The translations under genes were made by a program, and so were the position numbers. From a virus, in the IMG/VR virus record IMGVR_UViG_3300031565_003627, positions 1 through 30,023 of that record: a stretch of DNA of 30,023 bases. One strand, written 5' to 3'. Under the pieces are notes generated by a model, which saw only the letters and a program-made list of their open reading frames with translations, made no database searches and was not told the DNA's origin. Each line of letters opens with the position of its first letter. Position 1 is the stretch's first letter. Shown here in pieces: positions 1-6,203 of this stretch.

Positions 1-18
1 GCTGGGAAGGATAGCACG

Positions 19-34
19 GTTATACCTGTATAAC
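19..34. promoter_or_regulatory. Operator-like 16-bp inverted repeat near the left edge
   Basis: The sequence is GTTATAC-CT-GTATAAC, two perfect 7-bp arms separated by 2 bp. It sits in an AT-richer gap beyond the end of the leftward operon. Such a site is typical of a dimeric repressor operator, and the TATAAC arm could also serve as a -10 element. An eight-G run follows at 45-52. The gene it would control lies outside the window, so its role is inferred from form only. Apart from this, bases 1-71 hold nothing I recognise. Confidence 0.4.
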
Positions 35-71
35 TTTTAAGCATGGGGGGGGTGTAAACCGTTGAAAACAC

Positions 72-236
72 TCACTTTCTTCTTTTCAGCAGGCGCCGAA
101 TCCAAGAAAAACAGTTACCCCTCAGTCGAGCCAAAAACGAGACCATAACCGAGACCCACCCGAGCGCTCCAAAAAGTGATGAGCGAACAGAGCTCGATAT
201 AGCCTTTCCTCTCGCGATGCGCTCCGCCCTCCGCAT
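72..236 (-). CDS. Possible small basic membrane protein (54 aa), doubtful
   Basis: The reading frame starts at an ATG 53 nt after the preceding stop and encodes 54 residues. It has a hydrophobic middle (LFGALGWVSVMVSFLARL) and a strongly basic tail ending KRRK, so it could be a single-span membrane peptide. The start has no well-placed ribosome site; a GGAG lies too far upstream. A competing frame, 115-270 on the same strand, encodes 51 residues and also has a hydrophobic C-terminal half. I cannot decide between them, or whether either is translated. About 70 bp of the gap 237-288 hold nothing else clear. Confidence 0.22.
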   Translation of the reverse strand: MRRAERIARGKAISSSVRSSLFGALGWVSVMVSFLARLRGNCFSWIRRLLKRRK

Positions 237-288
237 CGCCCCGCGTTGCTCCTGCGTCGGCGTGACCCATCGTGTCGTCTTGGTCGGC

Positions 289-474
289 TCAGCCCTCACG
301 GAGCCTCCTCGGCTGCCCTGCCTTGCGATCCACCACCTCGGCAGCACGTCGCTCTCGGAGCTCTGCTGCTGCCTGCTCCAGCGCATGGAGCAGCGCTTGC
401 GTCGCCTCCCATCCGATCGGCCTGTGCGACGCCACGCAGCGCCTTGCCAGCCCCACTGCTTCACGGAGATCCAT
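289..474 (-). CDS. Hypothetical protein (61 aa)
   Basis: This small, mostly helical protein begins MDLREAVGLARRC and is rich in Ala, Arg and Glu, with no membrane segment or known motif. I chose the ATG at 474 because a strong GAGGAGG ribosome site lies 5 nt upstream. A longer frame running to 714 on the same strand has low-complexity Arg/Ser-rich composition and lies over the neighbouring gene, so it is rejected. The start overlaps the end of the 92-aa gene upstream by 14 nt, so it is probably co-translated as part of the leftward replication operon. The function is unknown. Confidence 0.55.
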   Translation of the reverse strand: MDLREAVGLARRCVASHRPIGWEATQALLHALEQAAAELRERRAAEVVDRKAGQPRRLREG

Positions 475-739
475 CAGTCCTCCTCGCGTCGCTGGCTCGC
501 GCGTCGGGCGATTCTGGCCCGTGCCGCGAGTAGACGCGCTCGACGATGCCGACGAAGCGCAGCACGCGCAGCGGCCTCCCCTTGGCCATGGTGGCCTCGA
601 CGACGCGCAGCGGCCTGTCTGGGCTTTGCTGGTGGATGCGCTCGAGCATCCCGAGCGGCGCCTTCTCCGAGCGACTAGCAGTCGCCAGAGCGTGCCAATC
701 GCATGTCTTTGCATCGTATTCCTCGGTCCTGTAGTACAT
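461..739 (-). CDS. Hypothetical protein (92 aa) behind the helicase gene
   Basis: I do not recognise this 92-residue protein. It begins MYYRTEEYDAKT and has a central stretch, PLRVVEATMAKGRPLRVLRFVGIVERVY, that looks like two beta strands joined by a basic loop. The C-terminus is polar and charged. No catalytic motif, membrane segment or Cys cluster is visible. Its ATG overlaps the helicase stop as TGATG, which implies translational coupling and placement in the replication operon. By position it could be a small replication accessory protein, but this is inference only. Confidence 0.6.
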   Translation of the reverse strand: MYYRTEEYDAKTCDWHALATASRSEKAPLGMLERIHQQSPDRPLRVVEATMAKGRPLRVLRFVGIVERVYSRHGPESPDARASDARRTDGSP

Positions 740-2055
740 CAGCGCTCCTCCAGAAAGCGGTTTGGTGGCCCGTCGAAGTAGAACGGGATGGACGCCTCGT
801 TGCCCATGCGATTCTTGCAGATCACGACTTGAGCCTCGCCGGCTCTGGCGTGCTTGTCATGCCGCTGGGCGATGTACATGCCGAGCATGAGCTCTGCGTC
901 CTCTTCGATCTTCCCGCACTCGCGGATGTCCGCCATGATCGGGCGCGTGTCAGCCCGCTTGGTGCAGTCGCGGTTTAACTGGCAACAGTTGACCAACGAG
1001 ACCTCGGCCTCCTTGGCCCAGTTGGCGAATGCGAGGCTCGAGCGGCCCATGGCGCTGCCCTCCTTCTCCTGCTTCCGCTGTGCGTGGTCCAGGAGGTTGA
1101 AGTGGTCGACGACGACGAGCCTCAGCTTGAAGCCTCTCCGCGCGAGGTCTCTGCGAGCACGCTGCGCCCTGACGCACACCTGCTGCGCCGTGAGTCCAGG
1201 CTGACAGTCGAGCATGATGGGCAGCTCGCGGGCCGCATGGGCAGCGTCCTGGATGGCCGCGTGCTGCTCGAGTGGAGGCGTGACTCCGGTGAGTAGGTCT
1301 CGGATGCAGGCCCGTCCCATGCACCCGAAGATGCGCGTCCAGACCTTGTGCGAGGGCATCTCGCCCGACCAGATGAAGACGCCGAAGCCGCGCTGGGCGA
1401 CGCGCCTGGCGATCTGGTACGCGAAGGCTGACTTGCCGTTGGCTGGCCGGCCCATGCAGATCGTCATGCCGCGTGGCAGGCCGCCCGTCTCCGCGTCGAG
1501 GCGAGGAAAGCCCGTCTGCAGCCCGAGCACGGTGGCGTCTCCCAGCCGGGCCTGCTCGATGAAGCGCAGCGCACCGTGGACGCCTTGATCGGCCGACTCG
1601 AGCATGCCGGCTGCACCCGCCTCTGCGACCCCACGGATCTCGCCCTCGGCCTGGCACACGAAGGCGTCGACGTCTTCCGGCACGGCCGCGGCCCGCTCGG
1701 CGATGCTCTCGCACGTCGCCATGAGCCGGCGCAGCGTCGCCCTGTCGCGGACGATGGTGGCGTACCTGCGGATGTTGTGGGTCGATCCGCAGGTGGCGTC
1801 GAGGAGCTTGAGCAGCTCGGCCCTGGCGTCTCCGATGAGGCCGCTGCGCTCGAGCTCGGCTGCGAGCAGCGGGATGTCGAGCGCTGCGTGCTGGTGCCAG
1901 ACGGCCTGCTGGGCCTCGTGGGTCTTGCGGTGGGCGGCGAGGTAGAAGTCGCTGGGCCGCAGCATCTCGGCCAGCGTGTCGAGGCAGGTAGGGTCGACGA
2001 GTGGGGCTGCGAGCAGCTCGACCTCGGCGTCTCGGGACCAGGGTGGGTTAGGCAT
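739..2055 (-). CDS. dnaB-like: Replicative DNA helicase, DnaB family
   Basis: This 438-aa protein has the two-part layout of phage DnaB helicases. The N-terminal all-helical domain spans about residues 5-110. The RecA-like ATPase domain, from about 170, carries Walker A GRPANGKSA (202-210), SGEMP with a probable catalytic Glu at 232, Walker B VVVDHFNLL (314-322), a C-terminal QLNRD segment and an ICKNRMG segment of the arginine-finger type. The expected role is to unwind the phage replication fork in the cytoplasm, loaded by an initiator such as the product of the 340-aa gene at 3067-4089. The length is normal for the family. The ATG overlaps the previous gene by 8 nt and the stop overlaps the next ATG, so it is embedded in a coupled operon. 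The family call is secure; the loading partner is inferred. Confidence 0.93.
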   Translation of the reverse strand: MPNPPWSRDAEVELLAAPLVDPTCLDTLAEMLRPSDFYLAAHRKTHEAQQAVWHQHAALDIPLLAAELERSGLIGDARAELLKLLDATCGSTHNIRRYATIVRDRATLRRLMATCESIAERAAAVPEDVDAFVCQAEGEIRGVAEAGAAGMLESADQGVHGALRFIEQARLGDATVLGLQTGFPRLDAETGGLPRGMTICMGRPANGKSAFAYQIARRVAQRGFGVFIWSGEMPSHKVWTRIFGCMGRACIRDLLTGVTPPLEQHAAIQDAAHAARELPIMLDCQPGLTAQQVCVRAQRARRDLARRGFKLRLVVVDHFNLLDHAQRKQEKEGSAMGRSSLAFANWAKEAEVSLVNCCQLNRDCTKRADTRPIMADIRECGKIEEDAELMLGMYIAQRHDKHARAGEAQVVICKNRMGNEASIPFYFDGPPNRFLEER

Positions 2056-2224
2056 CGTCGTCCTCCCCCTCGACCTCGAGCGCCCGCATCAACTCCTCGA
2101 GCGCTCCGACCCCTTCTCCGAGCAGCCCGATCAACTCGAACAGCTGCTCTACTGCCTCGCGCCTCATGCCTCGACTGGAGAGCTCGTAGACGCGCTGGAT
2201 CTGCTCCCTGATTCCATCAGCCAC
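2048..2224 (-). CDS. Hypothetical protein (58 aa), GTG start
   Basis: This short helical protein begins (V)ADGIREQIQRVYELSS and ends in an acidic tail, EVEGEDDDA. It resembles many small phage proteins of unknown role. The GTG at 2224 is chosen because AGGGGG lies just upstream and because it overlaps the preceding stop in the octamer GTGGCTGA. The same octamer and the following codons occur at the start of the PP-loop gene. A longer frame starting at 2344 would lie inside that gene and has no support. Function is unknown; the position between PP-loop and helicase genes is the only clue. Confidence 0.6.
   Translation of the reverse strand: MADGIREQIQRVYELSSRGMRREAVEQLFELIGLLGEGVGALEELMRALEVEGEDDDA
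2198..2224 (-). repeat. Duplicated start-codon region, copy 2 (copy 1 at 3048-3074)
   Basis: The first 27 nt of the 58-aa gene and of the PP-loop gene match at 22 of 27 positions. Both read GTGGCTGAT, then a few variable bases, then GAGCAGATC. Both encode (V)AD-x-x-REQI and both start within the stop of the gene before. This suggests that a gene-junction segment was copied during assembly of the operon. Confidence 0.6.
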
Positions 2225-3074
2225 ATAGCCCCCTAACGCAGGCGCTTCCTGCGAGCTCGTCGAACATCTCGAACTGGAGACCGCCATGCCCGGTACGAGC
2301 CCATCCCATGACGTCGTCAATCGGCATCGCGTTTCGCTGCCCAATGAGACTCTTTGGGCCGCGGCCCTGAAAAAACGCGCGTGGCCATGCGAGTGGCTCG
2401 CCGTGTTTCTCGAGGTGTCGCGCGTTCGCTGCGGCCGTCACCTCGACCTCGAGCTGCCTGATTAGATCAACGCGCTCTGGCGGCAGCATCCTAACCTCCG
2501 CTTTCCGTGCGTTGATGCACGGCCAACAACCGACGCGCGACGCCCCTGCGGAATACAGCTGATTGAGCGGTACCCCATGGCGGCGGTGGGCATCCATCAC
2601 GTCCTGCTCAGACCAGTCGACCAGCGGCTGCCAGACGGTGCCCCATTCGGCCGAGTCGTCTACCCACTCCTTCGCGCTAGCCCTCTCGCGGGACTCGTCA
2701 CGCCTGATCCCAGTGACGTTGACGGGATCGTCGAACGTCGCGAGGTAGCGCTGGATCGGGACCGCCTTGAGCTGCTCAGTGCAGAATCTCCCGCGCCTCC
2801 AAGGGAAGGCGGACTTCACTCGGATCAGGCTCTCCATGCACGTCGCGCCGCGGTAGTCGCAGCGCACGGTGGTGATGGGACCGAAGCGCGGCTCGAGCAC
2901 GTCTGCGATGTAAGCGTACGTCTCGGGCGCCTCCCAGCCGGTGTCGGCAAAGACGCATGAGAAACGGACGCCTAGATCCGTCAGGTGCAAAGCCGTCGCT
3001 GTCGAGTCTTTTCCGCCCGAGACGGATACGACGACAGGCCTTGACCCGATCTGCTCCCGGACATGATCAGCCAC
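2217..3074 (-). CDS. PAPS reductase family PP-loop protein with possible Fe-S cysteines
   Basis: The protein has 285 residues. The PP-loop SGGKDST is at 19-25, followed by the FADTGWEAPETYAYI segment usual in the family and the conserved GIRRDESRERA (122-132). Three cysteines are well placed to hold a metal or Fe-S cluster: RFCTEQLK (C98) and GCWPC (C183, C186). Family members adenylate a substrate and move sulfur; relatives include CysH, DndC-type DNA phosphorothioation enzymes and many phage proteins of unproven role. A housekeeping CysH role seems unlikely inside a replication operon. Sulfur-based nucleic-acid modification is possible but is inference. The GTG at 3074 follows a GAGGTGGCAG ribosome site and overlaps the upstream stop by 8 nt. 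Confidence 0.85.
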   Translation of the reverse strand: MADHVREQIGSRPVVVSVSGGKDSTATALHLTDLGVRFSCVFADTGWEAPETYAYIADVLEPRFGPITTVRCDYRGATCMESLIRVKSAFPWRRGRFCTEQLKAVPIQRYLATFDDPVNVTGIRRDESRERASAKEWVDDSAEWGTVWQPLVDWSEQDVMDAHRRHGVPLNQLYSAGASRVGCWPCINARKAEVRMLPPERVDLIRQLEVEVTAAANARHLEKHGEPLAWPRAFFQGRGPKSLIGQRNAMPIDDVMGWARTGHGGLQFEMFDELAGSACVRGLCG

Positions 3075-4089
3075 CTGCCACCTCCCTCATCACCTGCGCC
3101 GCGAATGGCACCCGATGTCCCTTGTCGGCAAGCCACTGCTCGAGGCGTCTCGTCGGGTCCCGAGGCCAGTGGTCGGGGCCGCCCTCTCGGTCGACCGATG
3201 GCCAGAAGCCACGGCTAGCTGCCACGACGGCCTGCGGGTTGCGCTCCTGGAGCAGCCGCAGCTTGCTCTCGAAGGCCACCATGCCGCTGTCCCCGCCTCT
3301 GCCGAAGAAACCGGGGCTGTGCAGCCCGGTGCCCATGGGTGTCGCCGTGATGCGCCTGACGAGCTCGTCCACGAGCCCCTGCGCTGTGTCCCCGAGGGGC
3401 GGCAGGGTGTCGTCAATGGGCAGCCCTGGTGAGACTCTCTCCAGAGAGTCCGGCTGCTGCCGTGGTGGTGCGGGTGGAGCTGGGTGCGTGGGTGGGGCTG
3501 GTGGTGGTTGCTTTGGGGCTGGCGGTGGCAAGATCGGGCGGAAGTCGTCGCCGGGTCCGGATCTGTGCTCTGAGGCTCCATGTATAGGAGCGCGCGCGGG
3601 TGTGCTCGCGTCTAGCCCCCGTAGGGGGCTCTCTAGCTCTAGCTCTAGCTCTAGCTCTCCGCGCACGCGCGTTTGGCTAGCCTGTCCCGCCGCGGGCGGC
3701 TCCGCACCGCCCTGTCCTGCCCTGTCCTGCCCTGGCAAGCCCTGCACTGCCATGGCGCGCCCTGGCTGGTACGTGGAATCCTTCCGCTTGCGGGTGTCCG
3801 GGCAGTGGACGTCGTAGTGGAGGATCTCGTAGCAGCGGATCCCGTCCGTGGACGTGAAGGTGCGAATCAGTCCAGCGCCATCGAGTTCCACAACCGATGC
3901 CTGGGCGTCGTCTTGCGGGATGTCGATATCGCGCGTCAGGGTGCGCTTGCCGGCTGGCCCACGGCCCCATCGGTCGCAGGTGGCGTACAGGCGGCACAGC
4001 ACCGTCGAGGCGCGGTATGAGAGGTCAAGGTACCTGTCGTCGTCCATGAGGTTGGACGGCATGTGAAACCACGGCTTGCGGGCGGCCAT
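3067..4089 (-). CDS. Phage replication initiator/organiser-like protein with repetitive linker
   Basis: Of the 340 residues, about 1-110 look like a winged-helix domain of the phage replisome-organiser type (WFHMPSNLMDDDRYLDLSYRAS at the start). Residues about 115-230 form a disordered linker with a Gln/Gly-rich part, an ELELELELE stretch and a long Pro-rich part. The C-terminus (GLVDELVRRITATP onward, ending PTRRLEQWLADKGHRV) is a separate helical domain. This order, DNA-binding domain, linker and helicase-contact domain, is typical of phage initiators that recruit DnaB, and a DnaB gene lies 1 kb downstream. Sequence identity to a named family is weak to my eye, so the call rests on architecture and context. 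The ATG overlaps the preceding stop as TGATG. Confidence 0.6.
   Translation of the reverse strand: MAARKPWFHMPSNLMDDDRYLDLSYRASTVLCRLYATCDRWGRGPAGKRTLTRDIDIPQDDAQASVVELDGAGLIRTFTSTDGIRCYEILHYDVHCPDTRKRKDSTYQPGRAMAVQGLPGQDRAGQGGAEPPAAGQASQTRVRGELELELELESPLRGLDASTPARAPIHGASEHRSGPGDDFRPILPPPAPKQPPPAPPTHPAPPAPPRQQPDSLERVSPGLPIDDTLPPLGDTAQGLVDELVRRITATPMGTGLHSPGFFGRGGDSGMVAFESKLRLLQERNPQAVVAASRGFWPSVDREGGPDHWPRDPTRRLEQWLADKGHRVPFAAQVMREVAGG
3631..3658 (-). repeat. CTCTAG hexamer array in the initiator linker
   Basis: There are four full tandem CTCTAG units plus CTCT. On the coding strand they encode alternating Glu-Leu. CTAG is normally avoided in many bacterial genomes, so four copies in a row stand out. 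A perfect 7-bp inverted repeat, AGCCCCC-GTA-GGGGGCT (3614-3630), lies directly beside it. Two 10-bp CCTGTCCTGC-type units occur near 3712-3731. Slipped-strand expansion is the likely source; use as a replication origin is speculative. Confidence 0.7.
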
Positions 4090-4652
4090 CAGTCACACCT
4101 CCCGCCCACGGTGAAGCGCCGCATGTCAGCACGCGCCCACAGCCATCCACCCATGCCGTCTCGGCCCCTGTCGTCCGGCCTGTGTTTGCCTCCTGGCCAC
4201 GTCGGGCGGTGCTCTCCGATGTCCGTAAGCCTGTCAAGGCTGGAGCAGAGCGTCTGCGCGGCACCCGTCGTCAAGCGTGACTCGCGCGCTGGGTCGACCG
4301 GACCACACTCCTCGTGCACGACAATCCAGACGGGTTTGCCGGTGATGCCCTGGACCGCCGCGTATTCGTCGATGAGTGCCATGTCGATCCCGTGCTCCCA
4401 GCGCTGCAGGATCCGGTACCAACCCGGCTCAGACTTGCCCTTGATCTCCACCCAGCAGACGCGCTTGCCCATGCAGAGCACGTCGGGCATCACCTTTTGG
4501 CCGCAAGCAGCAAGCAGCACCGGGGCCGCAGTCACGACGCCACCAGCGGCGAAGGTCGGAATCACAGCATGTCCACCAGCCACCAGGCGCTCGACAATGC
4601 GGCGCTCGACCATCTGCCCATACGCAAGGCCGTTGGCGAAGTCTCGCTTCAT
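4089..4652 (-). CDS. PD-(D/E)XK nuclease-like protein
   Basis: In this 187-aa protein, residues 57-71 carry the hallmark of the PD-(D/E)XK fold: Asp57 in MPDVL, then an 11-residue strand-turn segment, then Glu69-Ile-Lys71 in WVEIKGKS. A helix with Gln83 (YRILQRWEHG) follows, as in Holliday-junction resolvase-like and VRR-type nucleases. The expected activity is Mg-dependent DNA cleavage, but the substrate is unknown. The C-terminal third (from about 125) is polar and unrecognised. The ATG overlaps the stop of the ParB-methyltransferase gene as ATGA, and the stop overlaps the next ATG. Location between modification and replication genes fits a role in DNA processing. Confidence 0.7.
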   Translation of the reverse strand: MKRDFANGLAYGQMVERRIVERLVAGGHAVIPTFAAGGVVTAAPVLLAACGQKVMPDVLCMGKRVCWVEIKGKSEPGWYRILQRWEHGIDMALIDEYAAVQGITGKPVWIVVHEECGPVDPARESRLTTGAAQTLCSSLDRLTDIGEHRPTWPGGKHRPDDRGRDGMGGWLWARADMRRFTVGGRCD

Positions 4653-5812
4653 ACGGTGACCCCCATGTCTGGGCTCACGATGGCGCCAAGATGCTGGCAG
4701 TGCTTCCTGAAGGCCTCGACGTTGCTCCCGAGGTACACCAGCACGTTTCCATGGGTGGGCGCGGCCTTCTCGACGTCGGGCGCGTAGAAGCGAATCCGGC
4801 TGTAGCAGAAGCAGATCGCATGGCCCCAGAAGGGGTGAAACCAGGACCGATCGGTGACGGCGTTGACGAGCAGAATGGCCTCGGCGACGTTTCCGGCTCC
4901 GTACTCGTCGAGCAGCTTGGCGCTCCATCGGCCTTGGTTGCTCTGGCCTTCATCCCGGCCGTACGGAGGATTGAGCCACACTCGGCCGTGCCACGGCTGC
5001 GAGAGGCCATCATCCTCGATGGTGTAGTAGCTGCCGGCCATCACGACCTCGTTGGCGAGCTCGCAGGACGCCGGGTCGAGATCGAAGCCACCCAGCACCT
5101 GGCGGGCAGCGTCGACGATGTGATCCGGCGTGTACCACTCATTGGAGGCCGACGATTGCAGCGCGGCAGGCGTGCCGCCGCGCGGCCTATCCTCCCCCGG
5201 CTGCCCCAACTGCTCGCCCTTCTTCTCGCAGGCCTCGTCGTTGCGCTCATCCCAACTGTCGCCGTCGTCATCGGGCTCGGGCTCGGGCTCGGGCTGCTCC
5301 TTCTGCCGTGCCTTGCCGATGTTGGAGGTGTCCATGGTCGAGACGGTGCCGTGCTTGGTGGTGTAGGTGCGCTCACTGGGCACCGTGCCCAGTGAGTCTC
5401 TCACCTGGTCAACAAAGCGGCGGCTGACGCAAGCCCGCCGACCGATCTCCCTGTTGCTCCACCGCGCCCACTCCTCATCCCCGAGAAGCACCATCACCGC
5501 CCGTCGCTTGTCCTCGTTGGTGCGCCTGAGCCCGTGGGCGGAGTTGGCGCCCACGGCGAAGAGCACGGCGTCTCTGCGCGTGCCCTGGCGCACGTCCACG
5601 TTGACCACTCCGATCTGCGCCTGCTCGGCAGCGGCGACGCGGTGGAAGCCGTCGGCCAGCCAGTACTCCGCCCCGTCGTGGAAGGCCGTGACGGGCGGGA
5701 AGGCGGAGCCGGCCAGCATGGCCTCGGTGTACTCTGCGATCACCACCTGATCCATGCAGGCGCGCGGCTGCGTCCCGCCGTCACGACGGATGTCGTCGGT
5801 CGCAAGCTCCAT
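4649..5812 (-). CDS. ParB-like domain fused to Dam-type N6-adenine methyltransferase
   Basis: The protein has 387 residues. About 1-80 form a ParB/sulfiredoxin-type domain with TQPRACMDQ and the signature-like LADGFHRVAAAE (residues about 52-63). About 115-140 (SNREIGRRACVSRRFVDQV) look like a helix-turn-helix. Residues about 170-215 are an acidic Glu-Pro/Asp-rich linker. About 223-387 match phage Dam-type methyltransferases: SNEWYTPDHIVDAA, FDLDPAS, and the catalytic NPPYG (281-285). It should methylate adenine using SAM, and the ParB/HTH half may direct it to sites or bind its own gene. The start is the ATG at 5812, just after the XRE stop; a TTG at 5818 is the alternative. A 25-bp palindrome lies in the region between the HTH and the linker. 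Confidence 0.85.
   Translation of the reverse strand: MELATDDIRRDGGTQPRACMDQVVIAEYTEAMLAGSAFPPVTAFHDGAEYWLADGFHRVAAAEQAQIGVVNVDVRQGTRRDAVLFAVGANSAHGLRRTNEDKRRAVMVLLGDEEWARWSNREIGRRACVSRRFVDQVRDSLGTVPSERTYTTKHGTVSTMDTSNIGKARQKEQPEPEPEPDDDGDSWDERNDEACEKKGEQLGQPGEDRPRGGTPAALQSSASNEWYTPDHIVDAARQVLGGFDLDPASCELANEVVMAGSYYTIEDDGLSQPWHGRVWLNPPYGRDEGQSNQGRWSAKLLDEYGAGNVAEAILLVNAVTDRSWFHPFWGHAICFCYSRIRFYAPDVEKAAPTHGNVLVYLGSNVEAFRKHCQHLGAIVSPDMGVTV
5372..5396. repeat. 25-bp palindrome inside the ParB-methyltransferase gene
   Basis: Arms CTCACTGGGCAC and GTGCCCAGTGAG are exact reverse complements around a single central C. The site is in frame and encodes part of the segment DSLGTVPSE after the HTH. A 12-bp perfect arm pair in coding sequence is far longer than expected by chance. 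It could be a parS-like or operator site for the encoded ParB/HTH half, or a strong RNA hairpin. The palindrome is seen directly; its function is inferred. Confidence 0.8.
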
Positions 5813-5814
5813 CG

Positions 5815-6093
5815 TCAAAACCCCGGCGGCGGCTCAAGCGTGAAGGGCGACGCGAGCAGATCATCGACGGTGCAGAGCAGCACCTCCGCGATGGCCGCGA
5901 GAGTGATGACGCTCGGCAGGCTTGGCCCCGTCTCCCATCTGCTGATCTGCGTGTCGAAGACGTTGCTTCCGATGACATCTGAAGTCCGCTCCGCCAAAAG
6001 TGCCTGCGACATGCGCAGCTGCCCTCGACGGATCCGGATGTTGCGCCCAAGCGCAGCCCGCACGTCCGTCGCCGTTTGTGTTGTGGCTTCCAT
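5815..6093 (-). CDS. XRE (Cro/CI-type) HTH repressor-like protein
   Basis: This 92-aa protein consists mostly of one HTH_3-type domain: LGRNIRIRRGQLRMSQALLAERT, then DTQISRWETGPSLPSVITLAAIAEVL, ending with a short Pro-rich tail. There is no C-terminal protease or dimerisation domain of the LexA/CI type, so RecA-driven cleavage is unlikely. It should bind DNA as a dimer, most plausibly the inverted repeat 28 bp upstream. I prefer the ATG at 6093, which has AGGA 8 nt upstream; an ATG at 6102 would add three residues but falls within the proposed -10. It is the first gene of the leftward operon and diverges from the rightward operon, the usual place for a phage switch repressor. Confidence 0.85.
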   Translation of the reverse strand: MEATTQTATDVRAALGRNIRIRRGQLRMSQALLAERTSDVIGSNVFDTQISRWETGPSLPSVITLAAIAEVLLCTVDDLLASPFTLEPPPGF

Positions 6094-6100
6094 GGGACGC

Positions 6101-6130
6101 ATCCTGCCCGATGCAGACGGGGCGTGTCAA
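6101..6130 (-). promoter_or_regulatory. Putative leftward promoter for the XRE gene
   Basis: On the minus strand, TTGACA (6130-6125) is followed after 18 bp by CAGGAT (6106-6101), a poor -10 matching 3 of 6 consensus bases. Transcription would start close to the ATG at 6093, giving an almost leaderless message, as is known for lambda cI from its maintenance promoter. The -35 is the left arm of the inverted repeat. The -35 is strong; the -10 is uncertain. Confidence 0.4.
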
Positions 6131-6159
6131 CGCTTTCGTCAGGAAATTGTTGACACGCC
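6121..6159. promoter_or_regulatory. Operator-like inverted repeat with 11-bp arms
   Basis: GGCGTGTCAAC (6121-6131) and GTTGACACGCC (6149-6159) are exact reverse complements separated by 17 bp. Each arm contains TTGACA reading outward, so the same repeat supplies -35 elements in both directions. Lying between the XRE gene and the divergent operon, it is the best candidate operator of that repressor. Confidence 0.75.
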
Positions 6160-6178
6160 AATCGCCCCCTGCCAACAT
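6150..6178 (+). promoter_or_regulatory. Putative rightward promoter of the recombination/accessory operon
   Basis: TTGACA (6150-6155) is followed after 17 bp by CAACAT (6173-6178), which matches 3 of 6 -10 consensus bases. The predicted start is near 6185, giving a short leader with GGAGGAG (6193-6199) before the ATG at 6204. A perfect -35 with a weak -10 is consistent with a regulated promoter. It mirrors the leftward promoter. Confidence 0.5.
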
Positions 6179-6203
6179 GCCAGCACACCCACGGAGGAGC
6201 GAC

